From: CAWAYH01 sp963786195
GTDB lineage: Bacteria; Acidobacteriota; Vicinamibacteria; Vicinamibacterales; 2-12-FULL-66-21
Assembly (NCBI GenBank): GCA_963786195.1
Contig: CAWAYH010000006.1
Coordinates: forward strand, 1 to 64,000
DNA: 64,000 nucleotides
Direction: 5' to 3'
Shown here: piece after piece, positions 8,829-17,656 of the stretch
Numbering within the stretch: the first letter of the stretch is position 1
Layout: each line of letters opens with the position of its first letter
The notes under the pieces: generated by a model
The model's database searches: none
What the model was told of the DNA's origin: nothing
What the model saw: only the letters and a program-made list of their open reading frames with translations
Position numbers and translations under genes: made by a program

Positions 8829-11251
8829 ATGGGCACCCTCCTCCAGGACCTGCGCTTTGCGTTGCGCACCCTGCGCCGAACACCGGCGTTTCCCCTGGCG
8901 GCGATCGGCACGCTCGCGATCGGCATCGGTGCCACGACCGCCATCTTCAGCACGGTCAACGCCGCCCTGCTGCAAGCCGCTGCCCTATCCCAACGCCGGG
9001 CGACCTCTACTCGCTTCGGACCGACGCTGACGGACGGCCGCGTGACGACCGGAAACCTGTCACCCGTCGAGATCATCCGGCTGAACGATCCCAGCCTGTC
9101 GATCGTTCGCGCCGCGGGTCTGTTCGACGCAACGACGTCACGCTCGCTCCGCAACGACGGCACGCCGCTGAAAACGAAGGCGTACGCCGTCAGCGAGGGG
9201 TTCTTCGAGCTGTTCGGACTGCCAATGACCCTCGGAGGCTTCCCGAACGGCCGCCCCCGAACAACGCGCCGCCGTCGGTCGTCGTGTCGTATCGCATCTG
9301 GCAGGACCTGTACGGCGGCGACCCAGCGGTCGTCGGCAAGCCGATCCGCTTTGCCGAAATCACGACGACGGTCGCCGGCGTCGCGCCGCGGGAGTTCGAC
9401 ACGCCGCCATGGCGCGAACTTCTGGTTCCAGTTCGGCCTGGACCCGCAAGGGCGTCAATCACAGCTTCGAGGGCTTCATGCGCGCGAAGCCCGGCACGAC
9501 CATCGAGCGCGCGAGAAGCGAAATGGCGGGCGTGATGGCGAGCGTAGCGCGGGACTTCCCGGCCAGCGCCAACGCACGTGTCTACGTCGTTCGTCCGCTC
9601 GTCGAGTCGATCGTCGGCGAGCTGGGGCCGATTCTCGTCGTCGTGCTGTCGGCCACGGGCGTGCTGCTCGTCCTCGCGTGCGTGAACGTGACGAACCTGC
9701 TGCTGGCGCGCGGCGCGACGCGCGCCCGCGAGATGGCCGTGCGCGTGGCGCTCGGCGCCGGTCGCGGCCGAATCGTGCGCCAGCTCCTGACCGAATCAGT
9801 CCTGCTCGCCACCGCTGGCGCCATCGTGGGCGTCTTTGCGGCCTACGCGTTCGTGCGCCTGCTGCTGACGCTCGGCGCGTCCCGGTTGCCGCGGCTCGAC
9901 GCGGTGTCGTTCGACGGCCGGGTGCTGCTGTTCGCGCTCGCCGCGCTCGTCGTAAGCGGTGTGCTGGTGGGGTTCGCGCCGGCGCTGCGGCTCGCGGCGA
10001 CCGACGTCAAGACGCTTGATGAACGAAGGCGGTCGCTCGTCGATCTGGCGGCCGCGGCATCGCGCGCTGGCTGGGCGCGATGACGATCGCCGAAATCGCG
10101 CTGGCGGTCACGCTCGTCGCCGGCGCGGGCTGGCTCGTGCGCAGCTTCGACAATCTGCGCACTATCGATGCCGGTTTTGCTGCCGACCGGCGGTTGGTGT
10201 TCGATGTCTCGCTCCTGGGCCCGAACTTCCGCGACAACGTGGCCGTGCATGCCGCGTTCACCCAGCTGCTCGATCGGCTGCGCGGCCTGAACGGCGTCAC
10301 CGCGGTGGCGTCGACATTCAATTTTCCGCTGAAAGGCGGCCCTGAGAACTCGTTGTTCGTGCACCTGCAGGGCGATCCGATGGATTCGGCGCACAACTTC
10401 AACTCGAGACAGCGCTCGGTGAGCCCGGGGTTCTTCGCGGCCATGGGCATCAGGCAGCTCGCGGGCCGCGACTTCAATGCGGACGATCGTCCAGGAACCA
10501 CCGCCGGTGGCGATCGTGAATCGCACGTTCGCGCGCCGGTACCTGTCCGGCAAGGATCCCGCTCACGGTACATTTCACCGCCGGCTATCCCGAGATCGAT
10601 CCGCGCAATGTGTTGACGATCGTCGGAGTCGTCGAAGACGTCCGGCAGCGGTCGCTCGAGCGTCGCGGCCGAGCCCGCGTACTACACGTCGCACGGACAG
10701 GGCACACCCAGACGCCAGGCCATCGTCGTACATACGCTCGACCGACGACTCGTCCTCGTTACGGTCGGCGATCCGCGACGAGGTGCGCAAGCTCGATCCG
10801 CAGATGGCGGTGGACATCGAGCGGGCGTCCGACATCGTGGGCTCGACACTCAGCCGGCAGCAGTTGGGGATGACGCTGATGCTGTGGTTCGGCGCCGCGG
10901 CCGTGACGCTGGCGGCGGTCGGCATCTACGGCGTCATCGCCTACGGCGCGGCTCAGCGACGGAGCGAGGTGGCAATCCGGCTCGCCCTCGGCGCCACCTC
11001 GGGCAACGTGTTCTGGCTCGTCCTCAAGCAAGGGCGCACGTTTGCCGTTGTCGGCGCCACGATCGGCCTCGTCGTCGCGTACATCTCCGGCCGAGATCGT
11101 GTCCAGCTGGCTGTACGAGGTCCGCGCGTCGGATCCGATGATCCTTGGCGCCGCCACCGCACTCGTCGTCGGCATTGCGCTCCTGGCGACGGTGATTCCA
11201 GCCTACCGGGCCGCGCGCCTCGATCCCGTGCGCGTCCTGTGGCCCGAGTAA
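8829..11251 (+). CDS. ADOP-family ABC transporter permease 2 (MacB-like), frameshifted
   Basis: A MacB-like duplicated permease of about 800 residues without an ATPase. The start ATG at 8829 has GGAGCAC upstream and lacks the long N-terminal extension seen in PadR-linked ADOPs: MGTLLQDLRFALRTLRRTPA. TLAIGIGATTAIFSTVNAAL is the first helix. VLLVLACVNVTNLLLARGAT followed by RAREMAVRVALGAGRGRIVR is FtsX unit 1. AAVGIYGVIAYGAAQRRSEV with AIRLALGATSGNV is FtsX unit 2, and RAARLDPVRVLWPE is the family terminus. Several frame breaks lie near 8990, 9240, 9420, 10070, 10480, 10660 and 11090. No PadR gene is adjacent. The transported molecule is unknown. Confidence 0.75.
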
Positions 11252-11264
11252 GGGCGATCCGCGA

Positions 11265-12345
11265 TTACGTGTTGAACCGCACGAACCGATCTTCGATCGC
11301 GTCGGCCATCGAATAACTGACGGCGTGGATCAGAACGCCCGACGGATTCACCAAACGTATCGTGCCTCCCTTGTTCGACAGTTGCGCGCCGACGCCGGAC
11401 AGAACGATCGGAACTGACCCTCCGGCCGGCAACAGCACACCCGTGATTGCGTCGACCGCGTCGTTCTTGTCGACAATGCTCCAGCCGGTCAAGTCGAAGG
11501 CGGTCACCGTCGTGTTGCCAAGCACCACGACTTCCCTGCTCGGATCGTCACCGGCCGGATTCACGAGCGCCCGCTCGACGTACACCGCCGGGAACGACGG
11601 GTGCGGCTCGCCAGGCACGGGCAGCGGCGGCGTGTCATCGGGCATCCCCGATGGCGGGATCTCCTTCGAGACGCCAGGGATGCGATCGCCCTGCTCGTCG
11701 GTCGGCAGGAACTGGGTCTTGAAACGGAAGAACAGCCCCGAGACGTGGTCCGGGAACTCGCAGAATCAGGCCGCCGTCGTTGAAGACGCCGTTGTCTTCG
11801 TCGTGTTCGTGCGGCGCGTTCCCCTGGTTCATGTGGATGTCGTGCATGCCGTCCCGCGTGCCGAACTCGGCGTCGATTCCGGGTTTCGGCGTCGGGTCGT
11901 GAAAGTGCGAGCCGAAGGCGAACAGGTCTCCGCCGCTCGCCTTCAGATCGTCGAGCTGCCGGCTCACGACGTCCTGGAGGTCGTCGTCTTCGCCGGGACC
12001 CGTTGGCGGCAGCGCGATCCCAGTCGGCCAGTCGAACAGCGGCGCACGCGAGTAGTCGAGCGCGTTCGATGCCGATCGCGGCTTGCTGTTCAAATCCGTG
12101 AGGCCTGAAGGCAGCACCGCCAGGTCCCCCAGTATCGGATGGCTGAGCAGCGGATCGGCCCGGTGGTAGATCACCAGGGACTTCGCCGGGTCGCCGGATC
12201 GCACGTTGACCGGAATGCGCCAGGGTTTCCCCTGGCCATCGAGCACCCGGATTTGCAGGTGCGGCGATCGGCTGGATCCGGGCGGCGGATCTTCCCGCTT
12301 CCATCGATCGAGCTTGCCACGCAGCACACCATAGATGACGGCCAT
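11265..12345 (-). CDS. DUF2278 (YukJ-like) protein with C-terminal lamin-tail domain, one frameshift
   Basis: The N-terminal domain matches the YukJ/DUF2278 family. It starts MAVIYGVLRGKLDRWKRED, contains SPHLQIRVLDGQGKPWRIPV, GDLAVLPSGLTDLNSKPRSA and FGSHFHDPTPKPGIDAEFGT, and has the diagnostic DIHMNQGNAPHEHDEDNGVF. After a frame break near 11700 comes an immunoglobulin-like LTD module: VVVLGNTTVTAFDLTGWSIV then VLLPAGGSVPIVLSGVGAQL, ending at 11265. No signal peptide is evident. The biochemical function of DUF2278 is unknown; LTD domains usually bind surfaces or other proteins. Its 3' end converges on ADOP 2 with 13 bases between the genes. Confidence 0.75.
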
Positions 12346-12412
12346 TCGCCACCCCTTTCAGCAGCGCCCACGAACTAAGGTAGCACTGGGAAATCGATCG
12401 ATGATCCCGCGC

Positions 12413-13430
12413 ATGCGAACTCTCGTGATCGGAGGCACGCTGTTCATCGGACGCGAGATCGTGCAGCGCCTCGCCAGACGCGGGCACGACGTCACCGTCC
12501 TCCATCGACGCGAGCGGCACGACCTCGGTCCCGCGATCCGCAACATCAAGGCAGACCGCAGCGATCTGACTGCGATCTCGCGCGTGTTGCGCGAGGGACG
12601 CTACGACGCCGTCTTCGACCTGGCATACGACTGGGAGAAAGGCACGACGGCCGAACAGGTCGAAGCGGCGGCGCGCAGCTGCGGAGACAGGCTGCAGCGA
12701 TACGTGTTCATGTCGAGCGTGGCCGCGTACGGTCCGGGATCTCGCGCACCGCGAGAGCGCTCCGCTGGTGCCGGACGACTATCCCGATCCGTACGCGCAG
12801 CACAAGGCCGCCAGCGAGCGTGCGCTGTTCCGACTGCATGCGGAGCTCCGGCTTACCCGTGACGACGTTTCGGCCGCCGTTCGTGCACGGTCCGCGGCAG
12901 CCCTTCTATCGCGAGCAGTTCTTCTGGGATCGGCTGCGCGACGGACGGCCGATCGTCCTGCCCGACGGCGGCGAGGCGCCGATGCAGTGGGTGTTCGTGT
13001 CGGACCTGGCGGAGGCGTGCGTGCGGGCGATCGAAGTGCGCCGACGCGGCGGGCGAGGCGTTCAACATCGCGCATGCCGAGCCGCATCACGCAGCGCAGC
13101 TTCGTCGAGGCGCTCGCGCGGGTCGCCGGCGTCGCGCCCACGTTCGTGCCGGATCCCACGAGCCGCGATCCAGGCCGCCGGCGGACACCTGTTCGCGGGC
13201 AACCTCTACTTCGGCGAGTTCCTGGACCTTCCTCCGCACATGACCGTGATCGAGAAAGCGCCGCGCGTGCTGGGCGTCACGCCCACCGGCTCGAGGCCGC
13301 GCTGGCGGAGAGCTTCGCGTGGTATCGGGCGCAGCCGCGGCGTCCGGTCGACTACACGTTCGAGGATCGTCTGCTGGCTGCGAACGCGTCAACGTCTGCT
13401 CCGACCTCAGTCCGGGGGAAACCCCCACGC
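12413..13430 (+). CDS. NAD-dependent epimerase/dehydratase family protein (frameshifted)
   Basis: An extended SDR. The start at 12413 (alternative 12401) opens MRTLVIGGTLFIGREIVQRL, in which GGTLFIG is the NAD-binding glycine motif. RYVFMSSVAAYGPG is the strand bearing catalytic Ser. DPYAQHKAASERALF holds the Tyr-x3-Lys pair (YAQHK). TTFRPPFVHGPRQPFYREQF and MQWVFVSDLAEACVRAIEV follow, then GEAFNIAHAE and VDYTFEDRLLAANA. Frame breaks lie near 12745, 12845, 13045 and 13165. No stop separates it from the DUF6886 frame downstream, so the true end is unclear. It resembles nucleoside-sugar or isoflavone reductase-like epimerases; the substrate cannot be told. Confidence 0.7.
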
Positions 13431-13943
13431 ATGTTGTTCCACATCAGCGAAGAGAGCGGCATCGAGCGGTTCGAGCCTCGTGTCTCGGAAGGCAGAGGCC
13501 CGGTCGTGTGGGCGATCGACGACGAACGCCTGCGCAATTACCTGCTGCCGCGTGACTGCCCGCGCGTGACCTACTACGCCGGGCCGGAGACGACCCCGGC
13601 CGACGTCGAGCGGTTCCTCGGCACGAGCAGGGCGGTGATTGCCATAGAAGCCGCGTGGTTCGAGCGCGTGCGGTCCTGCCGGTTGTACTGCTATCAGATG
13701 CCACCGGAAATGTTCGAGGGGATCGACGACTGCGCCGGCTATTTTGTGAGTCGCGTGCCGGTCGTGCCCGATCGCGTGGAAGTACTCGACGATGTGATCG
13801 GCGAGCTGCTGCGGCGTGAAGTGGAGCTGCGCCTCGTGCCACACCTCTGGCCCCTTCGCGATGGGGTCGTCGCCTCCAGTCTGCAGTTCTCGATCATCCG
13901 CATGCGCAATGCGCAGCCGAGGGGAACTTATCCGCCAGGTTGA
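13431..13943 (+). CDS. DUF6886-family protein
   Basis: A 170-residue protein beginning MLFHISEESGIERFEPRVSE, the signature start of the DUF6886 family. It continues PVVWAIDDERLRNYLLPRDC and VIAIEAAWFERVRSCRLYCY, with a YFVSRVPVVPDRVEVLDD segment near the end. The upstream GGGGGAAA is a plausible ribosome site for the ATG at 13431. The preceding epimerase frame runs into it without a stop, so either a stop was lost to an indel or a fusion exists; DUF6886 proteins are normally free-standing. The function is unknown. Its last 16 bases overlap the convergent ankyrin gene. Confidence 0.65.
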   Translation: MLFHISEESGIERFEPRVSEGRGPVVWAIDDERLRNYLLPRDCPRVTYYAGPETTPADVERFLGTSRAVIAIEAAWFERVRSCRLYCYQMPPEMFEGIDDCAGYFVSRVPVVPDRVEVLDDVIGELLRREVELRLVPHLWPLRDGVVASSLQFSIIRMRNAQPRGTYPPG

Positions 13944-15109
13944 ATCTGGATGAAGTACAGCTCGAAGCCGTGCGGATCGCGGATGCAGAACTGGCGCGCG
14001 CCGTAGAACATGTCCTCCATGTCCTGCTGAAACTCGATGACATGTTTGGCACCCGGCTCACCGGCCAGTGCCGCCTGCGCGGCCTCGAGCTGCCGCGCCT
14101 TGAGCAGTTGATAAATGTCGTCGACCTTATCCGTGTAGAACCAGAGGCTCGCGTCATGGCGACCGGTCTTGCCGTGCATGTTCAGCATCAGCTCGGCGTT
14201 CCCTAACGACACCATTCCGAAGTTCACCAGTCCGTCATCTCCATATCGCGCGACCTCCGTGAATCCGACCGACGTGTACCGCTCGAGGGCGCGAGCCACG
14301 TCGGGGACGATGATCATCGGGACAATCTTCGCGATCGAGGGTGCCAGTTTGGCCATGCCGGCCTGGAAATCCGAGGGGGCAATCGTCTTGGGCGGCTTCG
14401 CACCGGCGGCATGGAGACGCCGCATCGCTTCCGAATCGCCGCGCAGCATCGCCACCGCGAGGGCTGTCTGACCGCTCGCATCTCCGGCTTCAAGGTCCGC
14501 GCCGAGCGCGATCAGGAGATCAAGGAGGTCGTAGCGCTTCCGGTTCATCGCGACGTGCAGCGGCGTCAGTCCGTGCTCGAAGCGCGACATCCGGCGGTCG
14601 AGTGCCTTCGGATCCTGCTCGACGACCTTCCGGACGAGGTCCGGATCGCCGACGCACATCGCCGAAAAGATGTGGTGGCGCGCGCCACGCTCCAGCAGAA
14701 GCGCCACCAGTGGTTTCCTCGACGGATCCATCTCTGCCGGTTCGTCACCTGGCGCGTGATAGAACGTGGCCCAGCCGATCACATCGAACTGGTGGACGTC
14801 GCCGATGCCGTGCACGTCGCCGCCGGCGTCGAGCAACGCGCGCACGGTCTCGAGATGGCTGTGCGCGGCGGCCCAGTGGAGCGGATACGTATTGTCCCCG
14901 GTCTCTCGTGCGTTGGGATCCGCGCCGTGTTCGAGCAGCAGCCGTACGGCGGCGACGTGGCCCTTTCGCGCCGCGGAGTGCAAACCGGTCCACCGCTCGT
15001 GCTGCGCTGCCGGATTCGCTGCGCGAACCAGGGTGGGATCCTTCTGGAGCAACGCGCGCAACGCGTCGATATCGCCCCTCTCACAAGCCTCGAAGAACTG
15101 CGTGACCAT
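13928..15109 (-). CDS. Ankyrin-repeat protein fused to a VOC (glyoxalase-like) domain
   Basis: An intact 393-residue protein. Residues about 1-240 are ankyrin repeats: TGLHSAARKGHVAAVRLLLE, then YPLHWAAAHSHLETVRALLD, LTPLHVAMNRKRYDLLDLLI and QTALAVAMLRGDSEAMRRLH. Residues about 260-390 form a vicinal-oxygen-chelate domain: KIVPMIIVPDVARALERYTS, then LVNFGMVSLGNAELMLNMHG, DASLWFYTDKVDDIYQLLKA and FCIRDPHGFELYFIQ, resembling bleomycin-resistance or glyoxalase folds. No signal peptide is present, so it is probably cytosolic. The combination suggests a ligand-binding or sensing role, but no catalytic assignment is safe. Confidence 0.85.
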   Translation of the reverse strand: MVTQFFEACERGDIDALRALLQKDPTLVRAANPAAQHERWTGLHSAARKGHVAAVRLLLEHGADPNARETGDNTYPLHWAAAHSHLETVRALLDAGGDVHGIGDVHQFDVIGWATFYHAPGDEPAEMDPSRKPLVALLLERGARHHIFSAMCVGDPDLVRKVVEQDPKALDRRMSRFEHGLTPLHVAMNRKRYDLLDLLIALGADLEAGDASGQTALAVAMLRGDSEAMRRLHAAGAKPPKTIAPSDFQAGMAKLAPSIAKIVPMIIVPDVARALERYTSVGFTEVARYGDDGLVNFGMVSLGNAELMLNMHGKTGRHDASLWFYTDKVDDIYQLLKARQLEAAQAALAGEPGAKHVIEFQQDMEDMFYGARQFCIRDPHGFELYFIQIQPGG

Positions 15110-15148
15110 TGGACCCTTCCTTCGCGCAGCGCACGCGTCACGCGAGCG

Positions 15149-15482
15149 TCAGACGGAAGACGGCCTCGCCAGCGCGGCTTCCCTCGTGGCGAACGACTCG
15201 ACGAGCTCCCGCGCCGTGGCCAGCACGGCATCGAAGCGTGCCGTTCCGCGCACGGGATCGAGGAACCGGCAGAACTCCGCCATGTAGGGGTAGGGATGGA
15301 AGCCTGACACGGACTGCGCGAGCAGATCCAGCCCGCGGTGGTGCTGGCCGGCGATGATGAACGACTCGGCGAGATGGAACAGGTGCCCGATCGGTGGCAC
15401 GATAGACTTCGCCCATTCCGCCGGCCCCGAGCCGGCTGACGATCTCGTAGTGCCCTAACCGAGTGCCCGCGAGCAGCGCCAT
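15149..15482 (-). pseudogene. Relic of a serine/threonine kinase-TPR gene with the catalytic domain deleted
   Basis: The start at 15482 gives a perfect kinase N-terminus, MALLAGTRLGHYEIVSRLGA followed by GGMGEVYRATD, which is the glycine-rich ATP loop. A few bases on, in another frame, the text becomes IGHLFHLAESFIIAGQHHRG then FHPYPYMAEFCRFLDPVRGT, the C-terminal end of a TPR-type module as found in large kinase-TPR proteins. The HRDLKPSN and DFG regions and most repeats are gone, about 700-800 residues. The junction is near 15405 within a GCCACCGATCGGG stretch. Not a working kinase. Confidence 0.65.
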
Positions 15483-15555
15483 TCGCGAGCGCGTAGTGTA
15501 CTGCAAACAAACCGGGCGGATCCGGGCAGCGTGCGTCTCCGGAGGAGGAACGAGC

Positions 15556-15884
15556 GTGCGAATCGAGGGAGTGCCGTTCATGACGACGGACTGGAGCGCG
15601 GTTCCAACCACCGAGCATCCAGGTACTCCGGCAAGGCGACGTGGCGGACGGTCGAGGTCGGGAACATCCGCGTTCGAATGGTGGAATACAGCCCGGGCTA
15701 TGCGGCGGACCACTGGTGCCGCCGCGGCCACGTCCTGCTGGTGCTGGAGGGCGAGCTGTTCACCGAGCTCGACTCAGGTGAGACGATGACCCTGCGCGCC
15801 GGCACGAGCTATCAGGTGGCGGACAACGCCGGAGCGCACCGATCACGAACGGACTCGGGTGCCAGGCTCTTCATCGTGGACTGA
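15556..15884 (+). CDS. DHCW-motif cupin-fold protein (one frameshift)
   Basis: A small cupin-like barrel protein of the DHCW-motif family. The GTG at 15556 has GGAGGAGGAA upstream and gives VRIEGVPFMTTDWSAVPTTE. After a frame break near 15630 come ATWRTVEVGNIRVRMVEYSP, the diagnostic ADHWCRRGHVLLVLEGEL, and SYQVADNAGAHRS with GARLFIVD at the end. The motif here is DHWC, as usual for the family. Function unknown; these are stand-alone cytosolic proteins of about 110 residues. It precedes a DinB gene by 21 bases, so co-transcription is likely. Confidence 0.75.
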
Positions 15885-15905
15885 AACGAGCCGGAGGTCA
15901 CGCAA

Positions 15906-16415
15906 ATGGAAATCCGATCGGTTGGCCAATTCCTGGAGTATTGGGACAGCGTGCGCGGCCGCACGCGCAAAGTGGTCGCGTGTATTCCGCCCGATCGACT
16001 CGAGTGGACGTATCGGGCTGGCACATTCACGCTCGGCGATCTGGTGAGACATCTGTCGACGATCGAGCGCTACATGTATGCCGAGACGGTTGCCGGCCGG
16101 CCCAGCCGTTATCAAGGTTGCGGTCGCGATCTGGCCGATGGCTACACTGCGGTGTGGGAGTTCTTCGAGCGGCTCGATCGCGAAGCGAAGGAGATCATCA
16201 GCGCACTGAGCGATGCGGACCTCCAACGGAAGTGCGAGACGCCGGCGGGCATTCCCATCACCACGTGGAAGTGGCTGCGCGCCATGGTCGAGCACGAGGT
16301 CCACCACCGGGGTCAGATCTATGTGATGCTCAACATGCTGGAAGTGCCTACGCCTCCGCTCTATGGCCTGACCTCCGAGCAGGTTCGAGCGCGCTCGCTG
16401 GCGCTACCGTCGTGA
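15906..16415 (+). CDS. DinB-family protein
   Basis: An intact 169-residue four-helix-bundle protein of the DinB/YfiT-like superfamily. It begins MEIRSVGQFLEYWDSVRGRT. Candidate metal ligands are His in LGDLVRHLSTIERYMY and the pair in MVEHEVHHRGQIYVMLNMLE, which is the typical HxxxH-type site at the C-terminal helix. Such proteins are metal-dependent, often thiol-transferase-like or of unknown activity; no substrate can be inferred. It closely follows the cupin gene, and its 3' end overlaps the convergent coiled-coil gene by 12 bases. Confidence 0.85.
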   Translation: MEIRSVGQFLEYWDSVRGRTRKVVACIPPDRLEWTYRAGTFTLGDLVRHLSTIERYMYAETVAGRPSRYQGCGRDLADGYTAVWEFFERLDREAKEIISALSDADLQRKCETPAGIPITTWKWLRAMVEHEVHHRGQIYVMLNMLEVPTPPLYGLTSEQVRARSLALPS

Positions 16416-16949
16416 GAGGGCGCGTTCGAGCTCCTCGAGCCGCTGGTTGAAATCCGTCCAGCGGTTCTGCTCGGCGGCGATGTCCTGCACCAGGTAGACC
16501 TCTTCGGCGGTCAGCCGCTGCACCTCCGCGCGGCCTCGGGCCACGCGCGCTCTCAACTCCTTGAGGGCCTCCTCAGCATCTCGGTCCTCTTCACGGGGTG
16601 GTCCGGTGCGGCGGCGCCACGCCTCCTCGAAGCCCTTCAGCTGCCGCTCCAGCGGCTCGAGGTCCTTTTGCGCAGGGATCAGGCTCGCCCTGACGGTATC
16701 GAGGCGTCGAGTCTGATTGGCGATGCGTTGTTCCTGCAGTTGCACCCGCCCGAGCAAGAGTTGCACACGAGTGCCACCGGAGGCGACCTGTTCCATGGCT
16801 TCGCGCAGGCTGCGCACTTCGACCAGGAGGGAGCGCAGAACGTCCGGCGCGGCTGCGGTCTGCTGCGCTCGTCCGACGAGTGAGCCTCCCGCCGCAGCAG
16901 CGGCGAATACGATGGCGAACATCACGGCGCGAACGAGTGTGGATCTCAT
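16404..16949 (-). CDS. Secreted or membrane-anchored coiled-coil protein
   Basis: A 181-residue protein of unknown family. It begins MRSTLVRAVMFAIVFAAAAA, a signal peptide or signal anchor. The rest is charged and helical with heptad patterns (VEVRSLREAMEQVASG, IANQTRRLDTVRASL, LEPLERQLKGFEEAWRRR, FNQRLEELERALSRR), so a periplasmic coiled coil is likely. The start ATG at 16949 was chosen because it begins the hydrophobic segment; an upstream extension in frame has no homology. It overlaps the DinB end by 12 bases on the other strand. Confidence 0.7.
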   Translation of the reverse strand: MRSTLVRAVMFAIVFAAAAAGGSLVGRAQQTAAAPDVLRSLLVEVRSLREAMEQVASGGTRVQLLLGRVQLQEQRIANQTRRLDTVRASLIPAQKDLEPLERQLKGFEEAWRRRTGPPREEDRDAEEALKELRARVARGRAEVQRLTAEEVYLVQDIAAEQNRWTDFNQRLEELERALSRR

Positions 16950-17166
16950 GACGACACTCCAGTGAAGACGCTCCGTGGTGAGCGTGATGACAGCTTCATG
17001 CCACGGGCGTGCGTCGACGTCACCCGGCCTAACCTGTTTGGTGCCAGATGCTTGTGCGATCTGTGTTGTGTGCCAGCCTCTCCAGGAGTGTTCGCCGGCG
17101 CGCAGCCGATCCCGGATCGGGACAAGTCTCCGCGCGGCTTCCATCGTGCAACACTGGGTCAATCAG

Positions 17167-17649
17167 ATGGCCGTTTCAATACGTGAGGCGACAGTCTCGG
17201 ACGCGGGCAGGATCGCGGACCTGACCTCCCAGCTTGGCTACGACGTCGACGTTCCGACCGCCGAATCGCGCGTTGCGCGAATCCTCGCCCGGCGCGATCA
17301 GCATCTCTGGATTGCGGAACTCGACGGCCGTCCGGCCGGCTGGATTCACGTCGCGGTGGCGGACTATGTCGAGTCGGGTCCCTTCGTAATCATCGGGGGG
17401 CTCGTCGTCGATCGACAGCAGCGACGGCATGGCATCGGGACGGCGCTGATGAAACACGCGGAGGCGTGGGCCACAAGCGAAGGCTTCTCCCTCGTGCGCC
17501 TCCAATCGAGTTCAATTCGAACAGCCGCGCATCGCTTCTACGAGAGGCTGGGCTACACGAACGTCAAGACGCAGTTCGCGTTCGTCAAATCCCTCGATGC
17601 GGCCGACGATTTGAGCCGGCGGAGGTTCGTTCCGCGAGTGGATCCCTGA
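17167..17649 (+). CDS. GNAT-family N-acetyltransferase
   Basis: An intact 160-residue acetyl-CoA-dependent N-acetyltransferase. It starts MAVSIREATVSDAGRIADLT. The acetyl-CoA pyrophosphate loop is visible as DRQQRRHGIGTALMKHAEAW (the Q/RxxGxG/A motif), preceded by the beta strand FVIIGGLVVD. RTAAHRFYERLGYTNVK is the conserved C-terminal acceptor region. The substrate is unknown. It converges on ADOP 3, with 7 bases between the stops. The start was chosen for homology; the frame is open further upstream without similarity. Confidence 0.85.
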   Translation: MAVSIREATVSDAGRIADLTSQLGYDVDVPTAESRVARILARRDQHLWIAELDGRPAGWIHVAVADYVESGPFVIIGGLVVDRQQRRHGIGTALMKHAEAWATSEGFSLVRLQSSSIRTAAHRFYERLGYTNVKTQFAFVKSLDAADDLSRRRFVPRVDP

Positions 17650-17656
17650 GAGCTCC

